A stretch of DNA of 64,000 nt from contig CP141126.1 in NCBI GenBank assembly GCA_035236585.1, positions 13,591,001 to 13,655,000 on the forward strand, in the 5' to 3' direction. The notes beneath the pieces are model-generated. The model searched no databases. It saw only the letters and a list, made by a program, of their open reading frames with translations, and was not told where the DNA came from. The first letter of the stretch is position 1; every line of letters begins with the position of its first letter. Below, piece after piece: positions 46,571 to 58,873 of this stretch. Both the position numbers and the translations under genes were made by a program. The stretch is from Warburgia ugandensis (Eukaryota > Streptophyta > Magnoliopsida > Canellales > Canellaceae).

Positions 46571-47339
46571 CCTCCTTCCACTGCTTATCCAGGTGTTTTG
46601 CAACTTGCCATTCTGAGATGTGCAATTTTGGGCCTGTAACCTAGCATCCAAGTTATCTCGCCCGTATCTTCTCACGCCTATTCAAAGACAGTCTGTTCTT
46701 CTTATGACTAACTATATGCAAATCCCTTGAATTTCTCTAACTGACGCCTTTGGCTTCCTCTTAACATGCCTGCTCTGTTTATAACGTTATCCAGCAGCTG
46801 CTTGTGCCTCAGAGATGATGAGGTCTCGTGTGAGGTAGATCGGTGAAGCACATCTTGCCATGTAAAGCTGCTGGTTAAGTGAAGAAATGCTTGGAAGGTC
46901 TTTTGACAGAGCCAACAGAAGGGCCGGGCTTCATTGGCAGGGATAAATTTGTCTTGTATATGGATTATTTTCAAAATCTGGCTGTGGCATAGTAGTTCTT
47001 CCCTGAATATCCAAGCAAGTGGTTGAATTCTGTAGATGCATGCTGATGCTAACACTTGATTCGAAGCGTCTCCTGATGCACCCTGCCTACCTGCATATCA
47101 AACACAAAAGTCTAATTTCAGAAAGGGATTTTGTAGAACAAGAAGAGTGGGGTTTTTAAGAAAATAGTAAATCAATTTTCTTCTAATTGAATTCTCAGTT
47201 GGAGAGAGAACCTCCTCTCTATATAAACCCTTGTACACAGAATCTTTGAAGAATTTTCAGGTAATTCAAGGTTGGACGTGGAATTCATGAAGTGGATTGT
47301 GTTTGAGGAATCATGTTGCGGAGTTTTCTTCTTTTAAGG
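46571..47339. other. Unassigned sequence
   Basis: No gene or element recognised. A 115-codon minus-strand ORF (46708-47055) has no family features. Confidence 0.4.
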
Positions 47340-49510
47340 GTAGAACTTCATTGGAATTGGTGAATAATGACACTAGTTGTTTTCAATGGAAACATGGTTT
47401 CATTGGTAAGGTTTTCAAGGACAAATTTCCCATCTAAGTTGTGTTATAATCTTGCTAATATATGGAAAGGAATCGTCTTTAAGGTGCTTGTTCTTGGATT
47501 CAACCTTCATGTTTTTCACGTTAAGAAACATCAAGATTTGATTAAAGTTCTTTACAATATTTTCTGGTGTTGTGATAAGTTTTCTTTTGGTTTCTCAACT
47601 TAGCAACGAAATTTCGTTCCCTCGCCTTCGGTTGGATCAAACTACCCTATCTTCTAGTGGAGTATTGGTTTGAGGAGATGATTTTCTTGATTGCGTCTGA
47701 ACTGGGTATTCCAATTTGCTGGGATTCTTGGATACGAAATATTGCGAAGCAAACCTTCTTCCTCTCGGCGATCGCCCATTATGCTAAAATTTGCCTAGCC
47801 ATGGACGTATTGTCGAGTGGTTCCTTGTTTTGTCCGATAACGGACACCAGTTCTCTTAGGAGCTTCTGTATGACAATCTCTCGACCCACCAGGAATCTCC
47901 CTTTGGCAGCTTGCTATGGAAACCGTCCACCCCATGACGATCACATCTCATGCTTCCAGGCAGCCTGATCCATGTGACCCTTCGTTGGTTGCAGATTAGC
48001 TTCCCCCGTTGGGTGAATCGGACGGTTTTATTTTGGTCTCTGAAAGGAAATACAAGAGGAAAAACCAAATCACTCCTAGCGCAACTTGGCTACCAAGCAA
48101 ACTTCAGACTTGCAATCAATTTGCGGCGCTAGATGCCACGTTCAAATCAATGGCGTATCCTTTCTTAGATGCCTCAAAGTTAACGGATAATTCTTGCATT
48201 AATGACCAGATCATGGTCCCACTGTCTGCATGCAATGGAACCTTCTATTAGCCGCTCAGGTACCAATAACGAAGCACTTCCTCCATGGACAACTTTAACC
48301 TCGCATTCTCCGTCTTCTGCGCGACGGGATGATATTGTTCTTGAGAAGCTCTCTGAGCGAGGTCATCGTAGCTGCAAGCTTCATATGATCCTCTCTCTCG
48401 GTTTTTCTGCTCGAATGATTTGCAAGAGGAAATTATCCATATCATTAAGGCATGAACATCTTTCCCGAAGAGGTATGCTTATTTCTTCGAAAACTACAGG
48501 CCTCCTAGCTCTATTTATTAGCGCTGCATTCACAACTAAATAATTCCCGGGTAAAATGATTAGTGGCGTCTATGACCCCCGCTCCATTTTTCCACCTCTC
48601 CCTTTCTCAATGGATTCATACCCAACAGCGCCGATGAGGAAACGCGAACTGTCCCTTAGCCTATGCCTATCCTTCACGCATGCCGAATGGGAATAACCAT
48701 ATGTCTGTTCAAGGAGATAACAGTGTGCATGCCTTTCCATGCCCCTACGCCTTGCACATTACCTGCTATTTCTCCTGTCTTTGGTTGACTTCCTCCTAGC
48801 CCGCCAATTCAGCACCATGAGCCTCGTGCTATTGGAATTCCAGTGATTCATGTCTCGGATAATGAAGCGACACTACCTAATACTCCAATTAAAGACTCTC
48901 GTCCTAACATGTTCATGCTTATTCTCTCCTAAGGCTGATAAGGAAGACCCAGCTCCCAAGGTGGCTAGCCCAACTAAAACTTGTAATGGCTCAAACTTCG
49001 GATGGCGAGAAGCGTCCACATGATATCGAACGTGATCATGAGGGGATGATCACCTCTGTTAGGAAGAAGAGGGCCTTATGTCCTCGAGCGTCTGACCTAA
49101 AAAACTTAATTACTAAACTGCGGAAGCAAGTGGTGGCTATTCGTACTCGGACAAAAGATCATACGCGACTCACAATTGATAGTGGAAGCAATGCTAAAGA
49201 ATAGGAAGTGGTCCCGGATGTGAGGCACGAGAAGATTAGGGAAGCATGAGTATCTTTAGACACTGAATAAGTTTTTCTTCTTTTAAGGTTTATCGTGTCT
49301 TTAGACGGGCTAACAGTATTGTGGACTGTCTTGCTAAGAAAGCCTCCATGTATACGGAGTCAGTGAGTCGTCGTGTACCTCCACCTTGGTGTGTTATGCA
49401 TTTACTTAACTATGATAATATCGTGGTCTAGGTATTCTAGAAAGGGAAACTAATGGTTTTGTCTGTTGAATGTAATGCTCTCTTTTGACTAATGAATTTT
49501 TGCATTCAAC
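47340..49510 (+). mobile_element. L1-type LINE relic, internally deleted
   Basis: The first part encodes, across broken frames, the DUF4283 domain of plant L1 ORF1 proteins: LIKVLYNIFWCCDKF, then WIKLPYLLVEYWFEEMIFLI, IASELGIPICWDSWIRNIAK and HYAKICLAMD, with the downstream ESDGFILVSERKYKRKNQ matching the usual YGPWMxVxRRRR segment. Near 49285 the frame reads VYRVFRRANSIVDCLAKKAS followed by VPPPWCVMHLL, the C-terminal RNase H-like end of L1 ORF2. Endonuclease and reverse transcriptase are missing between them. The 3' end near 49505 (CTAATGAATTTTTGCATTCA) resembles plant L1 3' UTRs. Non-functional. Confidence 0.7.
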
Positions 49511-50129
49511 AAACAAAGAGGAAGTTTCACAAATGGAAATCACAATAAGTCCATAGTGGAACTAATCAAGGTTGACTATAGAAGAGATAAAATACTATAG
49601 ACATGTAATCTATTCATACTGAAAGAAATCAAGGTATCTACATTGCTACAATTCTCCTGCTGACATGGATCCATCATCCATGGGAACCTTTTCCATCATA
49701 TTCCCTTCGGCAACTAATACAATCTTTGTCAATGGATGAGTATCCTTTTTAATCGTTCTGTCTTTGATTATGGGGAGTTTCTTTTGTTCTTTCATCTAGG
49801 AATTCCAAGAATTTGCAGTCCTTTGCCCCTTTCAATGTTTCCCTCACGCAACGCATTGGCATGATGTGTGATAGAAGAATTTGCCGAACACCGAAAAGTT
49901 CGCGATACACAACTAACATATGGTTTGCTTATAGGCAGTGAGCTCTGTACTTTACCCTGTTGTTCAGACAAACAGCACCGGGAGGTGCAACAGATAGCTC
50001 CAGATGAGCCATTGAGCCTCTATTCTTTGAAATATCATCAGGTCTAGCCATCGCTTCCGGCACTTGAGGGGCACAAAGCTAACATGGCTGGGGATGTCTT
50101 TCGAACCGCACAAATACTGTCAGCGTTGG
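49511..50129. other. Unassigned sequence between the L1 relic and the right inverted segment
   Basis: No gene recognised; ordinary AT-rich sequence. Confidence 0.4.
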
Positions 50130-50385
50130 ATACCACTGCCCTTGGTTGCAGCTTGAAATTCCGACTTGTTTTGTTTAAGAAGAATGGGGGCAACGTAAAT
50201 GACATAACTGCGCCCAGTTTACCATCGAGTAAACGACTTCCGTCTCTTTGGGCTGACGATGAACAATTTTTTCAAACTTCAAGGGTTACTTACGGACAAA
50301 TGGTAGTTAGGCGGCTACTTACAGACAGAAAACCAAGTTCAGGGCCAAACGTGAACCGGTTCCCTTCTTTTGGGCTTCTGTTTGT
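50130..50385 (+). repeat. Right member of the inverted related pair
   Basis: Counterpart of 46236-46570 in opposite orientation (see there). The 101-codon ORF covering it (50084-50389) may be a remnant coding region of the same unknown element rather than a gene. Confidence 0.55.
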
Positions 50386-51524
50386 ATGAGAATGATATGA
50401 TTATTGTCTTAAGTTGCATATGACAGCCCTTGAAGTTTGTACACAAGAACTAGTTATGCATTGGCTTCTCTAATTTCTATTTGAAATTGATGAATTCTTT
50501 TGCGTCTCTTTGTAGTGCAAAAATGGTTCCCATGCAGTGGCATGCATTCTACGTTGTATAACAAATAGTAAATATTTTCCATGTGGCTATAAGATCATAA
50601 CTTGTAATGCAGGGTTCAACGCGTATATTCAAACAACCACGAGCGTAGAGATGTATCAAGGGCATATTTGCAATTCGGCCCATCTAAATTGCTATCATCT
50701 TTCGACAGGGTGTTGATCGGCAGCTTCGGATATTCTTATCTTAGTTATCAGAGGCAACGCACTACGCTTCGACCTGAAGACGCAGTGAGGTCATCGACTT
50801 TGTCACTGAGAATTGTCAAATTTGGTTGAGCTCTCGTAGCATAGTGGCGCAAGAGATGCCTTTCCCATGGTAGGTTATGGATTGGAGGGTGTCCATAGGT
50901 TTTATCTCCAACATTCAAAAGAGAATTGGCAAATTTAGGAGGAAGATCCCGTTTTAGGGCTACGACATGTCATATAATGACGTGGGAGATGTAAAGATCC
51001 AAATCTTTTTGGTATGGGAAAATGTTTTACGTCGTCCACATTTTACATGGATTAGAAATCTAAGCCATGCATTCAGATGGTTCTCCCTCCATTTGCCTCT
51101 GAGATTCTAGTTTGGTAAGTCGGTTTCAGAGAGGAGAAGGGCTACGGCCCAAGGAGAAAGAAAAAGAGGAAACTATATCGACAGGAAAAATAATTACTAA
51201 GAATTGATGGTACTGTGAAAGAGATCATTTAAGGAAAAAGGCTTCTGAAAAACTGAGGAAAAATCAGAGAGAGTGGACGAAGAGGTATGTGGAAGAAAGA
51301 GACTTTCGGAAGGAAGGTGATATGGAGAACGGGATAAGAAGAAAAAGATATGAGAATATAGGTGGGTTTACAGGGTAGACATTGACTCTCACGGGCACAC
51401 ATGAAAAGCCATATACACGGGTTTGTCTGGGATGGCAATAAGAATCATGGACTCACTCCTGAATAGAGAAAATTTCCCCAGACATTTACTACCCTAAGAC
51501 AGACAAAAAATTATTAACAATCAC

Positions 51525-51526
<2 letters not shown>
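50386..51526. other. Unassigned sequence
   Basis: Contains a purine-rich patch (51120-51360) and no supported gene or element. Confidence 0.4.

Positions 51527-51604
<78 letters not shown>
51527..51604. repeat. (AG)39 microsatellite
   Basis: 78 bp of perfect AG repeats. The longest simple repeat in the window and likely to be highly length-polymorphic. Confidence 0.99.
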
Positions 51605-51605
<1 letters not shown>

Positions 51606-52015
51606 ACTGGCATCGCAACCAGTCACCAAATTAGGAGAATTTCAGACAATCACAGAATCAGGAAAAGTTTAGAGTACAGTCAAATGGCACAAAATAAACT
51701 TGGCTATACTCTCTTTTTTTTTTTTATCTTTCTCAAATTTTATACACAGACCAATGAGAGGTTCTTCGGCGCCACTATGCTAGAAGGTCTTCGCTCAGAT
51801 ATACTTGGGAGATGATTAACTTGCATTGACACCATAAGTATAGATTCCTAGTTCAGATTGAATGGCAAAGTGAACATTCAAAATGTCTAGGAGAATATGA
51901 GATATGGACATGGAATCGATTTGTTTCAGATTGGGTTTGCAATTATGTCCATGAATATGACATGAGAATTTAACGAATTGTTAGTAGAACCTTTTGGAAG
52001 CTGGTAGTGTGTTTA

Positions 52016-52088
52016 CTTGAACCTCGAACCATTGGTTACAGAAGAAGGCACCTAACCAATACGCTAGGACGGTTGCACCTCCGACAGG
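52016..52088 (-). mobile_element. tRNA-derived SINE head (not Au type)
   Basis: The minus strand reads TAGCGTATTGGTTAGG (A box, plus 52051-52066), then after 20 bases GGTTCGAGGTTC (B box, plus 52019-52030). This is a pol III type 2 promoter with tRNA-like spacing. The flanks do not pair into an acceptor stem and there is no anticodon arm, so it is a SINE head or tRNA-derived repeat rather than a tRNA gene. The 3' body was not recognised. Confidence 0.55.
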
Positions 52089-55000
52089 TAAAGATCAGAA
52101 ATGTGGCAATGTCTCTGCTGTTTGGATTAGAGAATTCATGGAGGGAAGCGGGTTTTAAATTTTGAGAAACTTCACAAAGTATATGGCAAAGGTTAAGGTG
52201 GTTGTATATCCTCAGAGTTATTTGTAGAACTTAGTAATTATTTTGATAAACTCGTATTTTATTTGTTAACCTGGCATTTAATTTGAAAACTTCTTAGTTT
52301 TGAACTACTAACTTTAAATTAGGATAACACATATTTGGGATTTTCTCGAGGACTTTCAATTATTTGGAGAACTTTCTGTCTAAGACCTATATTTCAAGAA
52401 GAACTTTTAGTTAGGATTGGGCTTTTGCCAGAAACTTTTCTCTTTGGCAACCACTTATTTCTTTGTCACTCTATCTTCCATTATCAAAGGAGTACTAGTT
52501 TTCATCCTAGCATCTATTATATATTAAGCAAATAGGTTATTTATTTATTTTAAAAACCATTTGAACCTTGCTTCTCCTTGCATCATGTCGGCATTCTTCT
52601 TTGGACCCTATTTTTTGTGAAGCATAGTCATTTTTTTTAAATTTTAATTACTTTTATTTTTGTCATAAATTATTAGTTGAATAAGTGGGTACTAAAGGAT
52701 GTGGTTGTTCATTACTTGAATAAGTGGGTCAAAAGGAATTTTTTTATTTCTAAAATTTCTATATAAGGTGTTTATATTTTTATAAGATATACTATTTTTC
52801 TCCATTAATAAATTGAGTTTCCTGTAGGAGCTCTCTCTCTCTTTGAGAATCTTATTTTAAAATATCTAAAAAATAAATTATATACAACTGTTTGTCACTC
52901 CTTCCTATCTATTGGTGTCTATCACTAAAAAAAAGACCCCACTTATATTGGTGTTGATTTTTCAATAAAAATGCCCCACTTGAATCATTTTTATTTTTAG
53001 TGAATATATTCCACTTAAATCATTGTTTATTTTTCAAATTAGTAAATCAGCCTATGCAAATTCTTGGAATCAAATATTGTACAAGATTACAATTATGTGA
53101 TATGCAAACTGTGTTATAAATGAATCATATCTAAAAGATAAATTTTAAACCTATAATTTTTAGAAGAGAGATGTCAAGTATGAATTTTACTACTTTGGCA
53201 AAAATGTGCTAATGTCTAATAGTAAATGCCGGAGGCATCCTTCCAAAAAGAAAAAAGAAGAAGTAAGAACTGGAGGTGTTTTTATGTCCAATATACGCAA
53301 TCTTCTATGTGAACTCAGAGACTATATATATATACACACATATAATTAAAAGCTAGAGGAACAAAAAAAAGTAAATGCTTGAGGAATTATAATGTCAAAT
53401 ATACCTTTTTGTGAGGATTGATTATTTCTTAATGACATTTTTATGCAGTAATTTCCAATATAGGCATGAACTATAGTTGTAGTGATTAAGAAAGTAAATT
53501 AAATCTTCATTGTAGTTTATTACATTCATAGAAACACAACTAGCTTATATCATTGTATAGCTCAAAAAAAGAATTTGATATTTATTTTCTTGAAAAATAT
53601 AATATATTATGGTTACATTGCCACAACAAACGAATAATATTTGAGAAATAAAATGTAAAAAATAGTGACCAAACTGTAACCCCCTCTACTATGCAAAAAT
53701 TTTAGTGAAAATTTGGATAAGGAGGAAAATTGATGAGTGGGGACTTAATGAGAGAGAGATAGTTGGAGTCATGTCTCTTAAAAAAGAAAAAGAAAAAATA
53801 AGAAAGATAAATATTTTAACAAAGAAAGAAATTGAAACTAAAAAATAAAAAATGATATATGGAACATAAAATCAAATAGGAATCAAGAAAACAATGATTA
53901 TTTATTACTACAAATATGGAAAGATAAGCCCCATTTGAATCAATGTTTTAGATCAGTGATCAAATAATGGGTTACCTACATTGCACATGCAAATATATTA
54001 GTTACTTAGTGTAATGTTCTTGTTTGTGTAATAAATGCGTATTATTCTTTTTTTCTTTGAACAACCTTATGTGGTTTATCTCAAGAAACAAGGTTTGTAT
54101 TCGATTTCACCAAAATCAAGTTTTACCTCATATTAAGAAGACAAAGTCCTCTTTTGGTCTATGAAAAGTCTTTGGTTGGTAAGGTTAAGAGAATTGGTGA
54201 GTGAAAATCCCCCACTAAAGTGAAAATAATGGTGAATTATGGCATAGTGGGCAAGAGGAAGAGAATGACTGAAGAAAAGAAAGAAAGGGTCATGTTATAT
54301 TTACCCTTTGCTTTTGAGTCCTTTTCCGTCTACTAATGCTATAGACGGCTATAACTCCAGGTAAGTCCAGATTTCTAAAGATTTGAATCATTCACAATCT
54401 TGCCTTTGTCTTAAATATATCATGCTTTAAAATTCTCATTAAAAATAAATAGTCAAATGTTTCGGGGTCTATTTTATAAATAAAAGTAGAAATGAGTAGG
54501 ATTATAGAATAGACAATAAATTTGGAGCATGGCCCATCTGAGCTAATGACAACATTATGAATGATTTGGTTGTTGTATGGGCCCACCTGGAGTTTTCGCT
54601 GCCCATTTCATTTAATAAGGGTGGGCTAATGAATCAAAATCCGGGGTGAATATATCATCTTTCCCTCAAAAGATAGACACACACGTCGCATGCACGGCCT
54701 TGATCCTGGTCACCCGGGCGAATATATCTTCTCCCAAAGAAACATGTGTAATATTTTGTGGGTAAACGTGTCTGAAGCACATGACTACACGAGGCAATGC
54801 AGTCAATTGAGAGAAGGAGAATTTTAATTTTTTTCCTATATTAAGAATGGGCAAGGTCAGCACCTATCAATACTTTCGAACATAGTTTTAAGTAGAGGTA
54901 GCAGTCGAAAATCGGGGCCGAGAATTCTTCTCTGTTGCCATTTTTCTTCACAAATTATGCTTTCTTTAGTTAGTGAAAGTAGCTTCTCACCGACTTTAGA

Positions 55001-56115
55001 TAGAAGTTCTGCAAAACTGGTGGGGTTGTTTTAGCTTCCGGCCAGTGTGTTTAAGTTCAGACCATATCACTTTGCATACGTAAAAGCTGTACTTCTAAAA
55101 CGGAATTATGTAGTGTGCAGGTGGTATAATTGTGTGCAAAAATTCTCCACAATTCTTACTATAGATAGTCAACGTCGATGACAGACAGTTCTTATGTGGT
55201 GGTGTTAGGTGGAGCAAAATTGCGAGTTTACTCCGAGTGCTAACTGTAATGGTCAGGCTGAGATCTTTGCAGGATATTAGTATCTCATGCAGGAGATCTT
55301 TGCGGGATTAGTATGTAAAGTAATGCACTCTTTTCCAGCGATCTAAGCCATCTATGTAATGCCACGCCAAGCTATGAATGAGCCATGCTCCAAAATATGA
55401 AGGCATCAAATCATTCTAGGTCTTTGATTCGGGACCTCTAAACGGTCGGTCAGAAAAGAAAACGTGCAAGGCTTACATTCAAACCACCACATGCCACCTA
55501 GCTACCACATTTTCTGAGACCCACCTATGAATAATCGAACTAGTTCATCTCATTGCACCGAATTTAGATGTCTTCAGCCGCTAATATTTTCCCAAGTAAA
55601 ATTCTCTGCATCCACTGTATAACAGTGCATCTGAAATTGGCCCCAGCAGATGAACGATCAGCTCCAAAGAAACTCTGCAAAAGAAGAACGTTTTTTAGTT
55701 TCTTTGGCAGGACGTCGTGATTTTGAAAGTGCACATGGACCCTGCAGGTTGAATAGATATCACCTTCGGAAGAGATGCCACTTTGATAGGTGGGCTGACG
55801 TGGGTGGTTCAACAAACTGTCCAAATGCATATCATCCACCCGTTATATTTGACACATCCAAAATCCGCTCGAGAGAAAAATGGGTCTTGTATAGATTTTG
55901 TGACATAGGTAAAGGCCACCTAAAGTAGGAACTGCTTAGGGGACGTAATGTTTTGAACTGCCTTCACACTTTCCCTTAGACGTTTGATAATTTGATCAGT
56001 TGTAGGTTTGTTGAAGGGCGTTAGACTTAACCACCTATCCCTCCTATACGACTATAAGAAGAAAGATACGGGCATGTCTTCACAAAATCATTAGTTGATT
56101 AAAATTAACCATTCT
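52089..56115. other. Long AT-rich gene-free stretch
   Basis: Very AT-rich to about 54.5 kb with poly-A/T runs and short simple repeats, then more mixed composition. No exons, LTR pairs or terminal repeats were recognised. A 91-codon minus-strand ORF (55564-55839) overlaps a 92-codon plus ORF; neither is supported. A TATA-like CTATAAGAAG lies at about 56050 upstream of the next ORF. Confidence 0.4.
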
Positions 56116-56496
56116 ATGGCAACTACCGACTCCATAGAGAAACCAAAGCTGGAGCAGAAGCAGCTCTTACCTACAATTGAAGATGATGAAGAAGATCTGT
56201 TTGAGATTGATTTCAGATTTCTGAACAAAATCCCTCCACCGAAGCACTGTCACGAATTCTATTCAATTTCTAAGGGGAATGCTCTCTTAGCTAATTGTAT
56301 TTTGCCGGTTGCAGATGTATCTGAGGCCATACCGATATCTACCGGTGTTCATGCAAAAAAGCATCGCAAAATTGCAGGAAGAAAAGTCGAGAAATTGCAA
56401 ATGAGACGTGGACATAATTTTGAAGACCTGGGCGGTTTACACCAGCTGCACCACGTAGCCTCTTCCTTAATGATTCATAAATTTTCTGAAGTATGA
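56116..56496 (+). CDS. Uncharacterised small protein, 126 residues
   Basis: Single open frame from the ATG at 56116 (TCTATGG context; upstream in-frame codons lack ATG) to a stop at 56494-56496. After a Lys/Gln-rich start it has an acidic run (EDDEEDLFEIDFRFLNKIPP, about residues 24-43), then SKGNALLANCILPVADVSEA (about 53-72), and a basic C-terminal third (KKHRKIAGRKVEKLQMRR). There is no signal peptide or membrane segment. The acidic DLFEI / PPP / NALLANCxLP order reminds me of plant proteins of unknown function, but I cannot name the family. A TATA-like sequence lies about 65 bp upstream. It could be an intact gene, a truncated copy or a chance ORF. Confidence 0.4.
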   Translation: MATTDSIEKPKLEQKQLLPTIEDDEEDLFEIDFRFLNKIPPPKHCHEFYSISKGNALLANCILPVADVSEAIPISTGVHAKKHRKIAGRKVEKLQMRRGHNFEDLGGLHQLHHVASSLMIHKFSEV

Positions 56497-57327
56497 AATA
56501 TGAATGCGTGTCAGTAAATGTTGCTCTCGTCGTTATCGTATATTGGTCTATTTCTTCTATTATTGAACTGTGTAAGAAACTTATCAAACCACGAAAGATA
56601 CACGCGTGCTCCGTTAATGGACTTAATGCACCCCTTTCAAAACTGATGCTTGGTACATCTTGATGGAGAGATTCTATATGATTTCACATGGATGTCTGCA
56701 CTTCGTACGGGTATTTGCCCACAGCTTAATTAACAGGAAAAATATATGAAGCCGCCCTGGTCTTGCAACTGCAGATGGTTGACCCTGAATCAATGGGCTT
56801 CACCTCACAGAATAGCGATGTCCACCTAACACACAGGCAGGCTCCACTAATTCGAGCCCTGTGATTTGGCATCCTGGCGATGCATTGATTTTTTCAGTCT
56901 TCCCATGAGCTAGGTCTCATGATAGTTAGCTCATAATGTGCCAAAAAGCTTAGTATCCCACGGGTTTGGTGAAAAGTGGCGCCTTTCGCGTTTACACTAG
57001 ATTGTGGATTGAAAGTTGTTACTCTCCATCCATTAAGGAATGCATAGATTTAGGCGAGCGTGTGAATGGGGTTCCGGTTTCCTTAGTAATTCTTTGCTTG
57101 TGCCAAATCGAAAATAGAAGCTCACAGTCTAACACCTTAGATTGTTCAGGACCAAAAAATTACACTGTTTTAATGATCCTATATCGTAATAGGTTTTACT
57201 CCAAACTAGAAAAATGAACGGCTCGGAATGTTAGAGAGAATTCGGAATTAAATCCTAAGCAACCGAAAGAAATAAAAGGAAATTGGAGCACTGGCTGCCT
57301 GGAGAAACTAAAACTACTGATAGTTAC
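56497..57327. other. Spacer between the small ORF and the PARP3-like pseudogene
   Basis: No exon recognised. I looked here for the C-terminal exon of the PARP3-like gene (expected left of 57328) and did not see it. Confidence 0.4.
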
Positions 57328-58140
57328 CTCAGCTGCATTCGCCATCTCGATGATCTTATCTCCAGGAGAAACAACGGCCAAGACGAAGAATCCCTCAGGT
57401 CGATCAACTCCTGTAAATCCATACCCTGCAGCTTCAGCCGCAGCATCGGAGCATATAATCCCCCTGCCAAGCTATCAAATATAAAGCAAGAGAAAATCAA
57501 TAATACTGGCTAAACTTAGATCTAGCACAAACAGATAACTGGGAGAGCCCAAATCCTAACGGTCTACTGGTGGAAGATTCAATCGCCCACATAAGAGACA
57601 AGTACCATGTCCGGGCACAGGTAAGGAACAGATTGATTGTAAAGGTGCCTAAGAAGGTTCGAGCTTCGAGTACCTTGTTCCGGAACAAAAAACAACTATA
57701 TTATTTGACTAGTTTCTGCACTACGTAGTCAGGGCTAAAATCCACGTGCCACAGCACAAAAGCACCTTGTTGGGAAGGTTTCTAACGTCATCGTATGAAG
57801 GGCTTGAACTGGACTCAACGGAAAAACATTCTCTACAGACACTCCATAGCTCTTCATGAAAGACGATGAAAACTCAGATCCTAAGCAGGCAAACAGGTTA
57901 AACTAACACTTCCATCTCAAGTAGTCTTACCAGATAGCCAAGCTTGACCAGGTTCGTAAGTCCGCTCCAAGTAATTTATTATCATTTTGTGATCTACCGA
58001 GTCCTTCTCCAGGGGTTGTATTCAGCAACCCAGTTTCTTGTACCTATCAAACAATGATCATCCAGCGTAGATCCTGTCATGTCTCCTATCAGGTGCGATT
58101 CTACTGTTACATCGCAAACTGTTTCTAAGGCTGCTGCAGC
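57328..58140 (-). pseudogene. PARP3: PARP3-type poly(ADP-ribose) polymerase pseudogene, catalytic-domain exons
   Basis: Minus-strand pieces in the correct order. 58140-57931 encodes AAAALETVCDVTVESHLIGD and MTGSTLDD. It then needs a frame change and passes an in-frame TGA to read LFDRYKKLGC and IQPLEKDSVDHKMIINYLER. About 57855-57715 gives YGVSVENVF, then after another shift VESSSSPSYDDVRNLPNKVL. About 57690-57600 gives TRSSNLLRHL. 57463-57328 gives GIICSDAAAEAAGYGFTGVD and RPEGFFVLAVVSPGDK with canonical splice edges. This is the helical-to-catalytic region of plant PARP3. Frameshifts, a stop and missing first and last exons make it non-functional. The intact first and last pieces suggest decay in place rather than a processed retrocopy, since splice sites remain. 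Confidence 0.8.
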
Positions 58141-58699
58141 CTGCACGAGTAAAATGAACTTGGTGAGAAATGCCTCTCGGATATATTCCCTTAATGCAGA
58201 CAATTGTTTTAGTAGGTTGCATGGTCGGCGATATGATGGACGTCTCTAAAGAATAACGACCTAATAGAATGAAGAAGTGTGAGCCACTTGTTACTGAAGT
58301 TCACCCAAAGAGAATGGGAATTAGGACCCAATTACTAACCGAACATGCACTTATTATGTGTCACTTGACGAGGATGTAAATTATATATGGGGGGCAAACT
58401 TTTCTCGAATGTTTAGGAAGTGATATGTGCTTCTCGTTTTTCCTCACAGCGCTCATTTAAAAGGTAAGAATGGTTATAACTCTAAATCGTCCAGTTTTCT
58501 AAAGATCCAAACTATTCATAGTTTTACCCTTGATTTAAATGGGCAATGCTCCAGAATTTTCTCACCCATTGGATGATCTTATCAACTGCTCCTTAAGTTC
58601 TAAAACGGACGGTGACAGTTTTTACATTATATTTTACAACTAAAGAAAACAATAACTAGGCCCATTCCATGGATAAAATTATTGCAACATAACTCATTT
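58141..58699. other. Unassigned AT-rich spacer
   Basis: No upstream PARP3 exon and no element recognised. Confidence 0.4.
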
Positions 58700-58782
58700 A
58701 AGTCATCATCATCATTAAGACCTTATCCCAATTAGGGGTCGGCCACATGAATCTTATTCCTCCATTCCACTCCATTAATATA
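58700..58782 (-). mobile_element. Very short 3' end of the RTE LINE
   Basis: CATCATCATCATTAAGACCT, TATCCCAATTAGGGGTCGGC and CACATGAATCTTATTCC are the reverse complement of the LINE terminus at 40125-40184. Only about 80 bp was inserted. No clear target duplication. Confidence 0.85.
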
Positions 58783-58849
58783 TAAATGCATATTCATTTG
58801 CAAGTAGAAAAGAAATAACAAAATCATCTTCAACTTCTTCCTTGTCGGC

Positions 58850-58873
58850 TGGCACCTGGCACCTGGCACCTGA
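58850..58873. repeat. Short tandem repeat (GGCACCT)3
   Basis: Three tandem copies of a 7-bp unit (GGCACCT). Confidence 0.9.

Noticed and set aside
52016..52088. tRNA gene
   Set aside because: A and B boxes are present, but no acceptor stem or anticodon arm can be formed; better explained as a SINE head.
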